Source of the DNA: Acidobacteriales bacterium 59-55
GTDB lineage: Bacteria; Acidobacteriota; Terriglobia; Terriglobales; Acidobacteriaceae
DNA: 64,000 bases
Direction of reading: 5' to 3'
Assembly: GCA_001897435.1 (NCBI GenBank)
Contig: MKSV01000003.1
Span: 372,001 to 436,000, forward strand
Part shown: positions 9,047 through 18,881 of the stretch, piece after piece
How positions within the stretch are numbered: the stretch's first letter is position 1
Layout: every line of letters begins with the position of its first letter
Notes under the pieces: generated by a model
Seen by the model: only the letters and a program-made list of their open reading frames with translations
Told to the model about the DNA's origin: nothing
Databases searched by the model: none
Program-made: the position numbers and the translations under genes

Positions 9047-9631
9047 GATGCCAGGCGCTTGCCAGCAACATACCTAGACGTTTGGGATCAAATAAGCATT
9101 GACTCAATGAGGGTAAATAGGTCGAGTCGGCCTTCAACCTTGAATTTCCGATCTTTGGGCCATAAGACTAGGCCGCCTTCATAGTGGACATCGTCGGAGA
9201 AATTCAATCCCTTAGCCTAGGTGTTTAGTCCCGGCATACTGTAAGTCGCTTGGAGGAACTTCTTGCATGCAATCCGCCCAAGCCCGACGAAGAATTTCTA
9301 AAGGCAATAGCTTGGGGTCGGGCCTGCCGGTGCTGCATTCCATTTCATTGGGGTAATTCGAGCGAAGCCGAGAACTGGCGCGCATCAACGAATTGCGCCG
9401 CCATGGAGTGCTGGTGCTATTCCTCACGACGGGTGTAGATTTCACCGACCAACTCGCCTTAGCTAATGGCTCCGGCACAACCTGCCAATCCGGAATCACG
9501 AACGTACCGCGGCCTACTTTCGCACGAGCGAATTTCCGGCTTCCCAAGAGGTCGAATGCGGAGCTGATCGTCGATAGAGAATATTGGGACGGGCAGGCGC
9601 GAATTTGGTGGCCGTCAAGCCCGCAATTCCA
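9047..9631 (-). pseudogene. remnant of MocR-type GntR/aminotransferase regulator
   Basis: The minus strand from ~9631 to 9212 reads YSLSTISSAFDLLGSRKFAR and then AKVGRGTFV, which matches the end of a GntR-family winged helix (TVxxAfdlLxxegf...vGrGTFV). After a linker it reads STGRPDPKLLPLEILRRAW and CMQEVPPSDLQYAG, resembling the start of the fold-type-I aminotransferase domain of MocR regulators. A stop at 9632-9634 cuts the N-terminal helix and a stop at 9212 ends the frame after ~110 residues; full MocR proteins are ~450-500. A further stop-to-stop minus frame (about 9093-9215, NFSDDVHYEGGLVLWPKD) is not assignable. The rest of 9632-9815 holds nothing I recognise. Confidence 0.5.
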
Positions 9632-9815
9632 CTAAGAAAAGTGCGTCGATTGAGCATCGTTACTTCCTAATGCGAGAAAGAGATCATGCGGATGGCGATG
9701 AGGAAGAGTTTAAGAACGCGCAACCGTGACGCTTTCCTCGTATGGCGGAGCGGAAGATCCTCAACTCATCATCCCGCTCCACTTCGTAATGGAACCTATT
9801 TGAAGATTGGTTTAC

Positions 9816-11243
9816 CTAGCGTTTGATATTGCGGCTCAGGTCCTTCGGAGATTCGGCATTGACGTCGACGATGTGGCCGCCCCTCACCAGCGGCACAGGT
9901 CCGTGGAGTATTGGATCGTCCGTGTCTTTCATCCATGTATCAAGACGGCCACGCATCTCCTTGAGTATGGACTGCACTCGATTCTCCGAGACGAGGTTGC
10001 GGTGCTCCTGAGGATCAAACAGCAGGTCGTAAAGCTCCTCTTCTGCTTCGAGGGGCTCAGTCTTCCAGCCATGCTCCAGCCATAGCGTTTTGCTGGTGCT
10101 ATCGTCGCAATTGGGAAGGACGGCTGTGGTGCGTCCATCGAAGCGGCGAATGTACTTCCACCGTTCGGTACGCACAGAGCGCTTCGGCTCGTAGGCAGCA
10201 TGATAGGTGACCTCGGCAAAGACAGCATCGTTGATCTGCTCCTGTGTTCCTTCGAGGACAGGGAGGAAGGAGCGGCCTGCGAGCCACGCGGGTTTTTCGA
10301 TTTCAAGATAATCGCAGATGGTTGGAAAGACGTCGATCTGCGAGATGAGCGCATCGCACGCCTTGCCGCCGGAGAAAACTCCGGGCCCGCGCAAGATCAT
10401 GGAGACTCCAGTGCCAGTGTCTCGAAGGTTGCATTTCATGTTGGGGAAGGCTATGCCGTGGTCGGTTGTACTGATGATCAGCGTGTTGCCTGCGAGTCCG
10501 GCTGCTTCGAGAGCGTCGAGAACGGCGCCGACGCCGCCGTCCATGATGCGGGCACTTGCATGAAACCCGGCCATGTCTTTCCTGGTCGCAGGATCATCCG
10601 GTATAGGGGCCGGTGGGAGGATGTAATCGGGATTGTCCGTTGGGACGGGATATTCACGATGGGTCTCGAAGAAACCGACATCCAGAAAGAATGGCTGTTG
10701 TGGACGGCTGCGAAGAAATTTGACAGCGGCGGGTGCGACATCACGGGCACTCGTCGATTTGTGGTCGAGAATTTCGTCATAACCAATAACAGTAGGATCG
10801 GCAGCTACATGCTGTACACCGGCAAGGACAGACTGGTAGCCATGACCACGGAGCGTGTGCAAAATATGCTGCTTGTAGTCAGTCAAAGCCCAGCCCAGGT
10901 GGGCCAGTCCAAGCATGCCGCTGCGGTGAGGAGACTGGCCAGTAAGTAACGCAGCTCGGCTGGGAGAGCAGGTAGGTGCGGCACTATGCGTCTGACGGAA
11001 AAGAACACCCCCACGTGCAAGCCTAAGTAGATTCGGCGTGGGCACATTATGCCCATATGGACGCAGGTAGCGGCCGGAATCATGAGAGTGAATGTAGAGG
11101 ATATTGACTTTGCCCTGGCTCTTAGCTTCTCCCCAGGCAGACTTTGAAAGTGCGCTGCCGGCGACTGCAGCGGTGATGGCGCCTTGCAGAAATGTTCTCC
11201 GTGAAGCATCCTTACTACTTTCTGCTGTTTTCTTTGAATTCAT
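9816..11243 (-). CDS. secreted sulfatase (heparan N-sulfatase-like, S1 family)
   Basis: 475 residues from the ATG at 11243, which has a GAAAGGATG ribosome-binding region upstream; the ATG at 11267 has none. A twin-arginine signal (SRRTFLQGAITAAVAG) directs export. The sulfatase core begins with VNILYIHSHDSGRYLRPYG (metal-binding segment with HD instead of the usual DD). The formylglycine motif is C-S-P-S-R (C92), the cysteine type, so it needs a formylglycine-generating or anaerobic maturase located elsewhere. Further conserved parts are DVGFFETHREYP, ISTTDHGIAFPNMK and the C-terminal WKYIRRFDGR. It lies 109 bases downstream of an Oar-like receptor and close to a second sulfatase. The likely role is desulfation of a sulfated glycan; the exact substrate cannot be read. 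Confidence 0.88.
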   Translation of the reverse strand: MNSKKTAESSKDASRRTFLQGAITAAVAGSALSKSAWGEAKSQGKVNILYIHSHDSGRYLRPYGHNVPTPNLLRLARGGVLFRQTHSAAPTCSPSRAALLTGQSPHRSGMLGLAHLGWALTDYKQHILHTLRGHGYQSVLAGVQHVAADPTVIGYDEILDHKSTSARDVAPAAVKFLRSRPQQPFFLDVGFFETHREYPVPTDNPDYILPPAPIPDDPATRKDMAGFHASARIMDGGVGAVLDALEAAGLAGNTLIISTTDHGIAFPNMKCNLRDTGTGVSMILRGPGVFSGGKACDALISQIDVFPTICDYLEIEKPAWLAGRSFLPVLEGTQEQINDAVFAEVTYHAAYEPKRSVRTERWKYIRRFDGRTTAVLPNCDDSTSKTLWLEHGWKTEPLEAEEELYDLLFDPQEHRNLVSENRVQSILKEMRGRLDTWMKDTDDPILHGPVPLVRGGHIVDVNAESPKDLSRNIKR

Positions 11244-11280
11244 GGTCCAACATCCTTTCGGGATCATAGTAAGTAATCTG

Positions 11281-11309
11281 GGCGGATCGACCTGTAAGAG
11301 AGATCCGCC
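11281..11309. repeat. 8-bp inverted repeat between receptor and sulfatase
   Basis: GGCGGATC and GATCCGCC (11281-11288 and 11302-11309) can form a hairpin in the 109-base gap between the receptor stop (11353) and the sulfatase start (11243). No T-run follows on the minus strand, so this is not a clear terminator. It could tune expression between the two genes or be an operator. Confidence 0.4.
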
Positions 11310-11352
11310 AAATCATCGTGTATCTGTTGTGTATCTCTATAAAGCACTGGCC

Positions 11353-14300
11353 TTAAAAGTTCAGCTTCACGGCAAGCTGTAAGATACGGGCGGCAGAGGT
11401 CCCACTAATAATACCTGCTGAGGCAGTGCCGATCGTGGCATTCGGATTGTCGAAGTTGGCGCGGTTGAAGACGTTGAACGCCTCGCCACGCACATCAGCG
11501 GTAAAGCGATCCCCGAAGACAAAACGACGGACAAGGGTCAGATCGGTATTGAAGTAGCCGGGGCCGACCAGAATGCCCGTGCCGGAGTTCCCGAAAGTAT
11601 AGGTAAAGGGAGCTGTAAAGGCTGACGTATCGAACCAACGGGAGATGCTCTGGCCACTGGAAAGACGGCCGGAGGCAATCCGATTGGGGCGCTGCGTTCC
11701 GCCCCCGGAGGAGTTTGAAACATTCGAACCATAGTAGACAGTAAAGGGTGAGCCACTGTGCAGCGACCAGACACCACTCAGGTTCCAGTTACCCACGATG
11801 TAAGAGAGCGGGCCGGAGTGCAGGTAAGAGCGGTTGCGGCCAAAGGGCAGTTCGTAGACATGGTTGAAGACGAAGACGTGGCGATAGTCGTCTGGAGTCG
11901 AGCCCCAGTTGCAGCCGATGCACGTTGCATCTTGGATACTGGAGTTTCCGCCGCCGTTAGGATTCCCGACATTGGAGAGATACTTCGCATAGGTGTAGGA
12001 GGCGCCAAAGTTCAGGCCGCCGGAGAGACGCTTCTCCACATGTACCTGCAGGCTGTTATACGAGGCGTCGCCAGCGGCAGTACGGTATGCGACATTCACC
12101 AGGTTGGGATTGATCGCGTAGTACGGGCGGCGCGGACCCTGTGCTCCTGCTCCTGGTGCGGACTGATTGATATTCAGTCCATTGATCAATAGATGCTGAG
12201 AGCGCGTTCCTACGTAGCTTACCTCGGCAATCAGGTCCGGACGAATCTCTCGCTGCACCCCAAAACTGTATTGATAAACGCCAGTCTGGCGAAGATTTAC
12301 ATCCCATGCCGTGGGACTCCCGGTGGAGATGGCAGCGGTGTCATTGGGGTCCGGTTGCACAGGTGTCGGAAAGCCATCACTGACGCGCGTTGCAGGCGCC
12401 GCTGCAATATCGCTGGTAATGGCCTGCGCAAAATAGTAGGGAAGATTTTTGTATAACTGCGCTCCGCCCGCGAGCGTATCCACGTAGGAGATGCCGAAGC
12501 CGGAGCGCAAAATCGTCTTACGTTCCGCGTCTAAAGCATATGCAAGACCGGCGCGGGGGGCGAAGGTGTTGTAGTCGATATTGCGAAGCCGACGCCCATT
12601 GCCATTGATGCCGGCTACGCGCATCAGGCCCGTCTTGACATCGAAATTTGCCCAGTGATTGTTAACATCGTATGGTGGTGCGCTGATTTCATAGCGCGCA
12701 CCGTATTCCAAAGTCAATCTATCCGATACTCTCCAGGAATCCTGGATAAAAGGTGCGAACTGGAAGATGCGCATGCCGAAGGTGCCGTTGAGAATATTAC
12801 GGTTTGCTGTATCCGTTGCTCCGAGAGCAAAGTCCACCAACGCCGAGGCCGCGCTGGAACTTCCGATCTGACGTGTGAACTGGCCGTTGAAATCGTAGGT
12901 GCCGCGAGTCGGAAATGCCGAATATCCGTTGAAGAGATGACGGAGAAATAAGCCACCGGCCTTGATCGTGTGCGAGCCATGCGTTTTTGTAATGCTGCCG
13001 TCGTACTGGAAGGTAGTGACGTGGCTGTTTTCCGGATAAGTCGAAGTGTCACCCAGAGCCTGAAAGCCGGAGATCGTGAAGCCAGGAAGGCCTCCAGAAC
13101 GGCTGTTGTAGTTAATGCCGGGTATTCCCAGAGCCGTCGCGGAGGCATACGCTGCGCCAAGAGGGGTAATATCGGCGTTCCATCGTACAACCGCGGCATG
13201 CGCCTCGATCAGGGTCGAGGCATCGAGAACCTTGGTATAGCCTAGAGTTCCCGACTGCGTAAAGAGAGGTGTCGTAATTCCACTCCCTCCATTGCCTGTA
13301 GCAAGGTAAGGACCTATAGGAATTTCGGCATTTGCCGGAGAAGGAATGGTTCCCGGTGTAACTTGATTTGTTTTGTCGAAAGAGTACTTGAAAAAAAGAC
13401 GGTCTGAAGAACCAAGATTCTGATCGATGCGGACATCGAACTGATCCGTCCGTTGCGTGAGAGCCGGGGTATAGGTGTAATTGCTGGTCGTGCCTGAAGT
13501 CGTGGGAGCGGGCAATAGACCGATGAGCTTTACTATTGCGGGATCAAGCAACTCCGATGGTATCTGGTTATTGGGAAATGCTGCTCGTGTCGTAACCCCG
13601 CCCACGGTCGACGTGGAATATGGATTATAGATGGGTGTACCTAAACCGCTGAAGTCACCTGTCTGTACCATCCGCCGCTGTGCCAGCGTTGGAATGGTGG
13701 ATGTATAGATCTGGGGCGATGTCATGCGAATACCTTGATAGTCTCCGAAAAAGAAGGTCTTATTGCGGATGATGGGGCCGCCAACGGTGGCGCCGAAGGT
13801 ATTGCGTCGATAGGCTGGTCGTTTAATGCCGGCGCGATTTGCGAAGAAGGTGTTGGCGTTGAATTTATCATTCCGAACAAATTCCCACGCAGAACCATGG
13901 AAGCTGTTCGAGCCAGACTTCGTCGTCACCGAAGTGACGGCGCCCGCCGCTTCGCCGTATTCCGCGCCGAAGTTGCTGGTCATTACGCGGTACTCCTGGA
14001 TTGCATCTACAACAGGAACCATCACCAATGTATTGAGCCACAGGTTCCGGTCGTAAACACCGTCGATGAGGTAACTATTTGCCGCGGCAATGGAACCGTT
14101 GACGCTGAAATTTGCTCCACCCCGGATTGAATATGCGCTGCCGCCTTCGGCCAGGTTGGAAGAGGATCCGGTATGTGCGCCGGGTGTAAGCAAGACGAGG
14201 TCAGTGAAGTTTCGACTGGCGAGAGGGAGATCGACGATCTGCTTGCTGTCGACCAGCGACGAAACGACGCCGCTTTGGGATTGCAGTAGGGAGGCCACTG

Positions 14301-14652
14301 CCGTAACGGATACTGTTTGATTTTCGCTGCCGATGGCGAGTTTGAGGCCAACGCTCAACGTGCTCGCGGTGGTGAGTGTGATGCCGCTGCGTTCCAGCTT
14401 TTGAAAGCCCTCTTTTTCTGCGGTGATAACGTATTTGCCTGTTGGCAACGCCGAAGCAACATACTCTCCTCGTTCGTTGGTAGAGACCGTACGTCGGAAC
14501 TGAGTGGCGACGTTGATAGCTGTGACAGTTGCCTCCGGAATGAACGCTCCTGAAGCATCAGAAACGGTACCTACGATACTCGACGTCTCCTGAGCAAAGA
14601 GAGGAGATACTGAGAGAATAATCACAAATAGAAAGAGAAATAGACTTTTCAT
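11353..14652 (-). CDS. Oar-like TonB-dependent receptor with carboxypeptidase-regulatory domain (receptor 1)
   Basis: 1,099 residues from the ATG at 14652 (MKSLFLFLFVIILSVSPLFA), with a TTGAGG element just upstream. A Sec signal peptide (~1-21) is followed by an Ig-like carboxypeptidase-regulatory domain (~22-105: SSIVGTVSDASGAFIPEATV, GEYVASALPTGKYVITAE), then the plug (IVDLPLASRNFTDLVLLTPG, YSIRGGANFSVNGSIAAANS, YLIDGVYDRN), and a long beta-barrel ending NLTP-like strands and a C-terminal Phe (LAVKLNF). It imports or senses a large ligand across the outer membrane with TonB energy. Flanked on both sides by sulfatase genes on the same strand, it is probably the uptake component for a sulfated glycan (inference). 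A 7-bp direct repeat TGGTGCA (14673-14679, 14683-14689) lies upstream of the start. Confidence 0.9.
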   Translation of the reverse strand: MKSLFLFLFVIILSVSPLFAQETSSIVGTVSDASGAFIPEATVTAINVATQFRRTVSTNERGEYVASALPTGKYVITAEKEGFQKLERSGITLTTASTLSVGLKLAIGSENQTVSVTAVASLLQSQSGVVSSLVDSKQIVDLPLASRNFTDLVLLTPGAHTGSSSNLAEGGSAYSIRGGANFSVNGSIAAANSYLIDGVYDRNLWLNTLVMVPVVDAIQEYRVMTSNFGAEYGEAAGAVTSVTTKSGSNSFHGSAWEFVRNDKFNANTFFANRAGIKRPAYRRNTFGATVGGPIIRNKTFFFGDYQGIRMTSPQIYTSTIPTLAQRRMVQTGDFSGLGTPIYNPYSTSTVGGVTTRAAFPNNQIPSELLDPAIVKLIGLLPAPTTSGTTSNYTYTPALTQRTDQFDVRIDQNLGSSDRLFFKYSFDKTNQVTPGTIPSPANAEIPIGPYLATGNGGSGITTPLFTQSGTLGYTKVLDASTLIEAHAAVVRWNADITPLGAAYASATALGIPGINYNSRSGGLPGFTISGFQALGDTSTYPENSHVTTFQYDGSITKTHGSHTIKAGGLFLRHLFNGYSAFPTRGTYDFNGQFTRQIGSSSAASALVDFALGATDTANRNILNGTFGMRIFQFAPFIQDSWRVSDRLTLEYGARYEISAPPYDVNNHWANFDVKTGLMRVAGINGNGRRLRNIDYNTFAPRAGLAYALDAERKTILRSGFGISYVDTLAGGAQLYKNLPYYFAQAITSDIAAAPATRVSDGFPTPVQPDPNDTAAISTGSPTAWDVNLRQTGVYQYSFGVQREIRPDLIAEVSYVGTRSQHLLINGLNINQSAPGAGAQGPRRPYYAINPNLVNVAYRTAAGDASYNSLQVHVEKRLSGGLNFGASYTYAKYLSNVGNPNGGGNSSIQDATCIGCNWGSTPDDYRHVFVFNHVYELPFGRNRSYLHSGPLSYIVGNWNLSGVWSLHSGSPFTVYYGSNVSNSSGGGTQRPNRIASGRLSSGQSISRWFDTSAFTAPFTYTFGNSGTGILVGPGYFNTDLTLVRRFVFGDRFTADVRGEAFNVFNRANFDNPNATIGTASAGIISGTSAARILQLAVKLNF

Positions 14653-14788
14653 GGATAGCCTCAAAGGTGATCTGGTGCAATATGGTGCATAGTTTGGGGT
14701 GGCAGACGGATAAGCTGCTCTGCATCCTCTGCTTCTAAAGCTGCGTTCTCGATTCCTTGGGAAAACCTCCTGTGCCGTGAAACGGAGG

Positions 14789-16288
14789 TTAGACTTCCTG
14801 CGGTCTGTGCCACTCGAAGAGACAGCGCTTGAGTCTCGCTGCGTCCTTGGTATATCCAGGCAGAGAGGCCAGATTGTGAAGTTCTTCCGGGTCAGTGCGC
14901 AGGTTGTATAACTCCGGAATATCGTGAGTCCAGAAGGTGTACTTGAAATCGCCGTCGCGAATTAGATATTTCGCACGATTGGTTCCGAGGGCGTACTCGG
15001 CAAAGACTGGACCGTGAGAGGCGCGTGAACCGGGATTGTGTACAAGATCGGCGAAGCTTCTGCCGTCATTCGGAGCAACCTCGCACACATGGGCCAACTC
15101 GGTAATTGTTTTTGAGAAAGAGACCTGACTGATCGGCGTGCCGCAGACGCCAGGTTGTACGCCGGGAACGCGGATCATCAAAGGAATACCGCAGGAGCCT
15201 TCATAGAACTCAAACTTCTGCCAGAGCCCAAGATCGCCCAACATCTCTCCGTGGTCTGAGGTATAAACGATGATGGTGTCGCGATCGAGCTTGAGCTCTT
15301 TGAGCGCCGTGATAATCTGGCCGACACAATCGTCCATCTGTGCAAGATTTGCATAGTAAAAGGCAATGCGCTTTTTGGCTTCATGCTCATCACGAAGCTC
15401 AGGCGTGGGGCGATTGAACCTGATCGAGTCGCGAACCTCCTGAGGAAGGTGCTGGATATCCGCCTTGCCCCAGCTTGCGGGGAGCTTCATATCTTCAGGC
15501 TGGAACATCTTCGCGAAGCGTTCCGCGGGCATGAAGGGATCGTGCGGCTTGAGAAACGATGAGATGAGAAAGAAGGGCTGGTCCCGCGTGCCATGTTCCT
15601 TTAGAAACCTGACGGACTCACGAGCAACGAAGCTATCGAAGTGGTCCTTCTCTTCGAGCCTGGATACGCGCCCGACAGCGACCGAACCTTCCCGGTCATC
15701 CAATTCGCGATGTCCCTTCCATGGATCTCCCTCCTCGCGCCACAAATCGTCGATCTCCGGCAAACCGGATCCTGAGTTGGGCCGGCCAAGCTCATCGGCA
15801 TAGAGCTTCGTCTTCGGCCCGAGATACTGATACCAGTCGTTGAACTCAAGCCGATACTCAAATCCGTGTGTCTGCGCATCTACCCAATGCATCTTTCCTA
15901 TGAGCGCGGTCAGATACCCCGACGCTCCAAAGTGATGAGCCAGCGTTTTGTGACTCGGAGAGTAAGATAGCGCATTGTTCTGGGCCTCGTGGTTATGGCT
16001 GTAAAGGCCCGTCATTATCGACGCTCTTGATGGTGTGCAGACCGGGTTTGCGCAATAGGCATCAGAGAAGCGAACGCTCTCACCCGCAAGCCAATCGAGA
16101 TGAGGCGTAATCGCTACCTTGTCTCCGTAGGCGCCCATGCAACTGCGCTTGTGCTGATCCGACATCAGAACCAGCACATTGGGGTGTCGTCGCGATTGCG
16201 CCTTTGCGCTGCTATTCGAGTACAGTCTGAAACCTCCGAGCGAGGCGGCTGCACCAGCAGATATAAATTTGCGGCGATTCATAGACAT
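14789..16288 (-). CDS. secreted sulfatase (S1 family)
   Basis: 499 residues; ATG 16288 with GAAGGG upstream. The N-terminus is Tat-like (MNRRKFISAGAAASLGG). Core features: PNVLVLMSDQHKRSCMGAYG (metal site with DQ), formylglycine motif C-T-P-S-R (C84) in the context NPVCTPSRASIMTGL, IVYTSDHGEMLGDLGLWQK (second metal cluster DH), and a terminal DFKYTFWTHDIPELYNLRTDPEELHNL typical of choline/iduronate-type sulfatases (split here: YNLRTDPEELHNL is the diagnostic part). Cysteine-type, so it needs maturation. It is 136 bases upstream of the Oar-like receptor on the same strand, which forms a sulfatase-receptor-sulfatase unit. Substrate unknown. Confidence 0.9.
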   Translation of the reverse strand: MSMNRRKFISAGAAASLGGFRLYSNSSAKAQSRRHPNVLVLMSDQHKRSCMGAYGDKVAITPHLDWLAGESVRFSDAYCANPVCTPSRASIMTGLYSHNHEAQNNALSYSPSHKTLAHHFGASGYLTALIGKMHWVDAQTHGFEYRLEFNDWYQYLGPKTKLYADELGRPNSGSGLPEIDDLWREEGDPWKGHRELDDREGSVAVGRVSRLEEKDHFDSFVARESVRFLKEHGTRDQPFFLISSFLKPHDPFMPAERFAKMFQPEDMKLPASWGKADIQHLPQEVRDSIRFNRPTPELRDEHEAKKRIAFYYANLAQMDDCVGQIITALKELKLDRDTIIVYTSDHGEMLGDLGLWQKFEFYEGSCGIPLMIRVPGVQPGVCGTPISQVSFSKTITELAHVCEVAPNDGRSFADLVHNPGSRASHGPVFAEYALGTNRAKYLIRDGDFKYTFWTHDIPELYNLRTDPEELHNLASLPGYTKDAARLKRCLFEWHRPQEV

Positions 16289-16659
16289 TCATATCCCTTC
16301 AGATAAACGAAGAGTCAAAGCGCCAGTGACACTCTTGGCATGGCTGAAATGGAAGAAGATGGCCCGTGCAGGGAGATAAAAACAAAACCCGCGCATCCTT
16401 AGGTGGCTATGCGCAGGCTGTTTAGAAAAGTACTTCCGAACGAAGTTTTTTCGTACAGTGCCTCAACCGACGCAACAGCATGTCTCGTTGCAATAGAAGC
16501 AACAAGTAGATGCTGAGGCCGAGATGAGATTGGTAAACACTGTTGCGAATATAGGGAATAGAGAAAGCGAAGTCAAGTAGAGGTTGTTCACTACTAACGG
16601 TGTCTCGAAAGAGGGGAACTATGAGTCAGCGACACATCACTCTCTCGCTCAAAAGAAAA

Positions 16660-16870
16660 ATATCATGACCAGCACTGGAGCTCGGCACGGCCGGGCCGGA
16701 TTTGAGGTCAGTTGCCGAACAGCGCTTCCGCCACTTGCTAACCCTCTTTGGGTTGATGCCCCTGCTGTTGAGCTAACACTCTCAGGCTTTCTTGACTATG
16801 TTGTATCGCTCTATGACCGCCTCTGCTTTGGTAGCGCTCGGGTGAAGAATCCGCCCCAGAGTGCCTCCTT
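16660..16870 (-). pseudogene. N-terminal remnant of IS481-type transposase
   Basis: Minus-strand frames give, in order, ILHPSATKAEAV, RAIQHSQESLRVLAQQQ and GINPKRVSKWRKRC followed by SATDLKSGPAVPSSSA. This matches the helix-turn-helix start of IS481-family transposases (VRRAIQxSQESLRxLAxxYGINxKTVxKWxxR...DLPTGP). At least two frameshifts separate the pieces and the DDE catalytic domain is missing. No terminal inverted repeats were found. It shows past insertion-sequence activity in the gap between the sulfatase and the MFS genes. Confidence 0.6.
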
Positions 16871-17019
16871 CTGTTGATCAGAAAGTACGCACCACCAAGC
16901 GCCGGGACTAAACGGCGAGGCCACGAGAGAAGAAAGCTCACCCTTGGCTCTTGACCCTCAGCCAATGTCTATCCCAAAAACGGATGAAGTTGCTCTAGGG
17001 GAGTGTGGAATCGAATGCC

Positions 17020-17310
17020 CGGGGAGATGGAGCTGATGGCAGCACTTCAGACGCTTCGCTCGGTTCCCTCCGGTTCCAAGGTGCATCTTTACTTCGATTC
17101 CGATTATTTCGTATGGAATAACATGCCTTGCAATCCGATGGAAGCGGCAGGGATGGCGTAATCGCCGTGGCCTGCCGCTCAAGTATCAAGGGCTGTGGCA
17201 AGAACTCCTTGCGGTGGATAGAGAGTTAGACATGCGCTGGACCTGGGTTCGCGGCCATAGTGAACACAAATTGCAGATCCGGGCCGACGCGTTAGCCTAT
17301 AGTAGATTTT
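17020..17310 (+). pseudogene. ribonuclease HI remnant, frameshifted
   Basis: One plus frame reads MELMAALQTLRSVPSGSKVH and LYFDSDYFVW and stops at 17160-17162. A shifted frame continues GWRNRRGLPLKYQGLWQELL and MRWTWVRGHSEHKLQIRADALA. Together these match RNase HI from the catalytic Glu (E of MELMA) through the second Asp (FDSDY), the W-rich handle region and the last Asp (RADALA). The N-terminal segment with the first catalytic Asp is absent. This is a truncated, frameshifted copy, presumably delivered with mobile DNA. Apart from this and the transposase remnant, 16289-17603 holds no gene I can support. Confidence 0.65.
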
Positions 17311-17603
17311 CAACCTATGTGTTCCTGGTTCTCTTGAGAAATTGCGAGAAGCACATTGGCGATAATGCGCCTCCTGTCGATCAGGAGGAGATCGTAGGTG
17401 CGGAGCCCAGTTCCCAGAACGTATCCCTGCCCCAAGACACGCAACAGACTCAATGAGCGGCTTGCCCTAATAGAGCCGATTGAAGATGGATTCTGCCTGA
17501 ACAGCATGGCGAAGTTGAGCCAAAGCTGCTACGTCAGGCGATCTACATCCAGAAGCCTGTTCGGTATCGCAACTGGAGGATCAAGCTGATCGGCTTCCAG
17601 CCG

Positions 17604-18881
17604 CTAACCTTCGAGCGGAACGCTCGCGTTTGCTCTCATTTCCTGTTCAGACTCGATGCTCTTTCGGTCGGATGGCAAGAAAAAGCTGAGAATAACTGCT
17701 CCAAAAGCCACTGCAGCAAGATAGACGATGAATCGCGGCATGTAAGCGCCCGCACGATCATACATGTGTCCAATCCAAAGTGGGCCAGTAGCGCCGCCGA
17801 TAGCATATGCGGTCCAGGTAAGACCATATAGGACCGAGAAATGACGGCGTCCAAAATAGCGCGCTAGCAGATATGGCCCCACGTCGGCTTCGCTGCCGAG
17901 CCCGACTCCGAGGACCGCCGCTCCAACGAGAGCTACCGATGCACTACCGGCAAAAGCAAGAATGAGTGTTCCCGCCGCCGCTAACGCCAGAACGACACTC
18001 TGAATACGCTCCGGCGAGACTCGATCAATTGCGAACCCAATACCGAGCCGACCGATAATGCCAGCCCCGCCACGAATCGATAGAGCGAGAGCTGCTGTGG
18101 TGGCAAGTACGCCGTGTTGGGTGAGAATGGACGCTAGGTTGGTGACCAAGCCGTTCTCGCTGAATGCGGAGAGGATAGTGATGAAAGCGAGAATCCAAAA
18201 TGCTGCTGTCCTCAATGCGGCTGGAACGGTCATGCCAATATCGGCGTGGTGTTCAGCGTGAACGATAGCAGCCTCCGGGCGATTGCGCACCAGCATTGCA
18301 GTCAGAGGAAACCCAAGAATTGCGATCCCGCCCAACAGTAGAAAACCGCTGCGCCATCCGTGATGCTGGATCATCCATTCCGTCAGCGGTGGTATCAAAA
18401 TGGAGCCGATGCCGCTTCCTGTAAGCAACAATGCGAGCGCCATTCCTCTGTGGGTCGTAAACCAGGTGAGAATCGTGCGCGTGTAGGCGAATTGCGCGGT
18501 TGCATTGGCAACCAGTCCGATGACAAAAAACGTGGCGTAGAACTGAACGATATGCGAAGTTAATCGGCTTAGCGTGGCCAGTGCGATGGCAAAAACCAGA
18601 ATCGCCGGAAGGATAATGCGGCGCGGGGGAAGGCGATCGAGCAAGATGCCGATAAGTGGGGAGACAAGCGCAACCGTAATGGCGGCAAGCGCGAAAGCCC
18701 CACCCATCTCTTCCCTTTTCCAGCCAAAGGCTGCATGCAATGGGTCAAGGAACAAGCTAAATGTGTAAGGAACGATCGGAGCAAAGCTGACCATGACTCC
18801 GGTAAATGCGGCGGCGAGTACGCCCCATCCGGAATATTGAATCGAAAGCTCTTCGTCTGTGTGAGGGAGATTCGTTTTCAT
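17604..18881 (-). CDS. MFS transporter (monocarboxylate/OFA-like)
   Basis: 425 residues with 12 predicted membrane helices. The N-terminus (YSGWGVLAAAFTGVMVSFAPIVPYTFSLFLDPL) and the loop GILLDRLPPRRIILP (MFS motif A-like D-R-x-x-R) fit the oxalate/formate- and monocarboxylate-type major facilitator group. Its ATG overlaps the stop of the upstream reductive-dehalogenase-like gene by 4 bases, and that gene overlaps the CMD-family gene in the same way, so the three are translationally coupled. The context suggests uptake or export of the organic acid or (halo)aromatic substrate handled by the two enzymes; the substrate is not readable. Confidence 0.85.
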   Translation of the reverse strand: MKTNLPHTDEELSIQYSGWGVLAAAFTGVMVSFAPIVPYTFSLFLDPLHAAFGWKREEMGGAFALAAITVALVSPLIGILLDRLPPRRIILPAILVFAIALATLSRLTSHIVQFYATFFVIGLVANATAQFAYTRTILTWFTTHRGMALALLLTGSGIGSILIPPLTEWMIQHHGWRSGFLLLGGIAILGFPLTAMLVRNRPEAAIVHAEHHADIGMTVPAALRTAAFWILAFITILSAFSENGLVTNLASILTQHGVLATTAALALSIRGGAGIIGRLGIGFAIDRVSPERIQSVVLALAAAGTLILAFAGSASVALVGAAVLGVGLGSEADVGPYLLARYFGRRHFSVLYGLTWTAYAIGGATGPLWIGHMYDRAGAYMPRFIVYLAAVAFGAVILSFFLPSDRKSIESEQEMRANASVPLEG

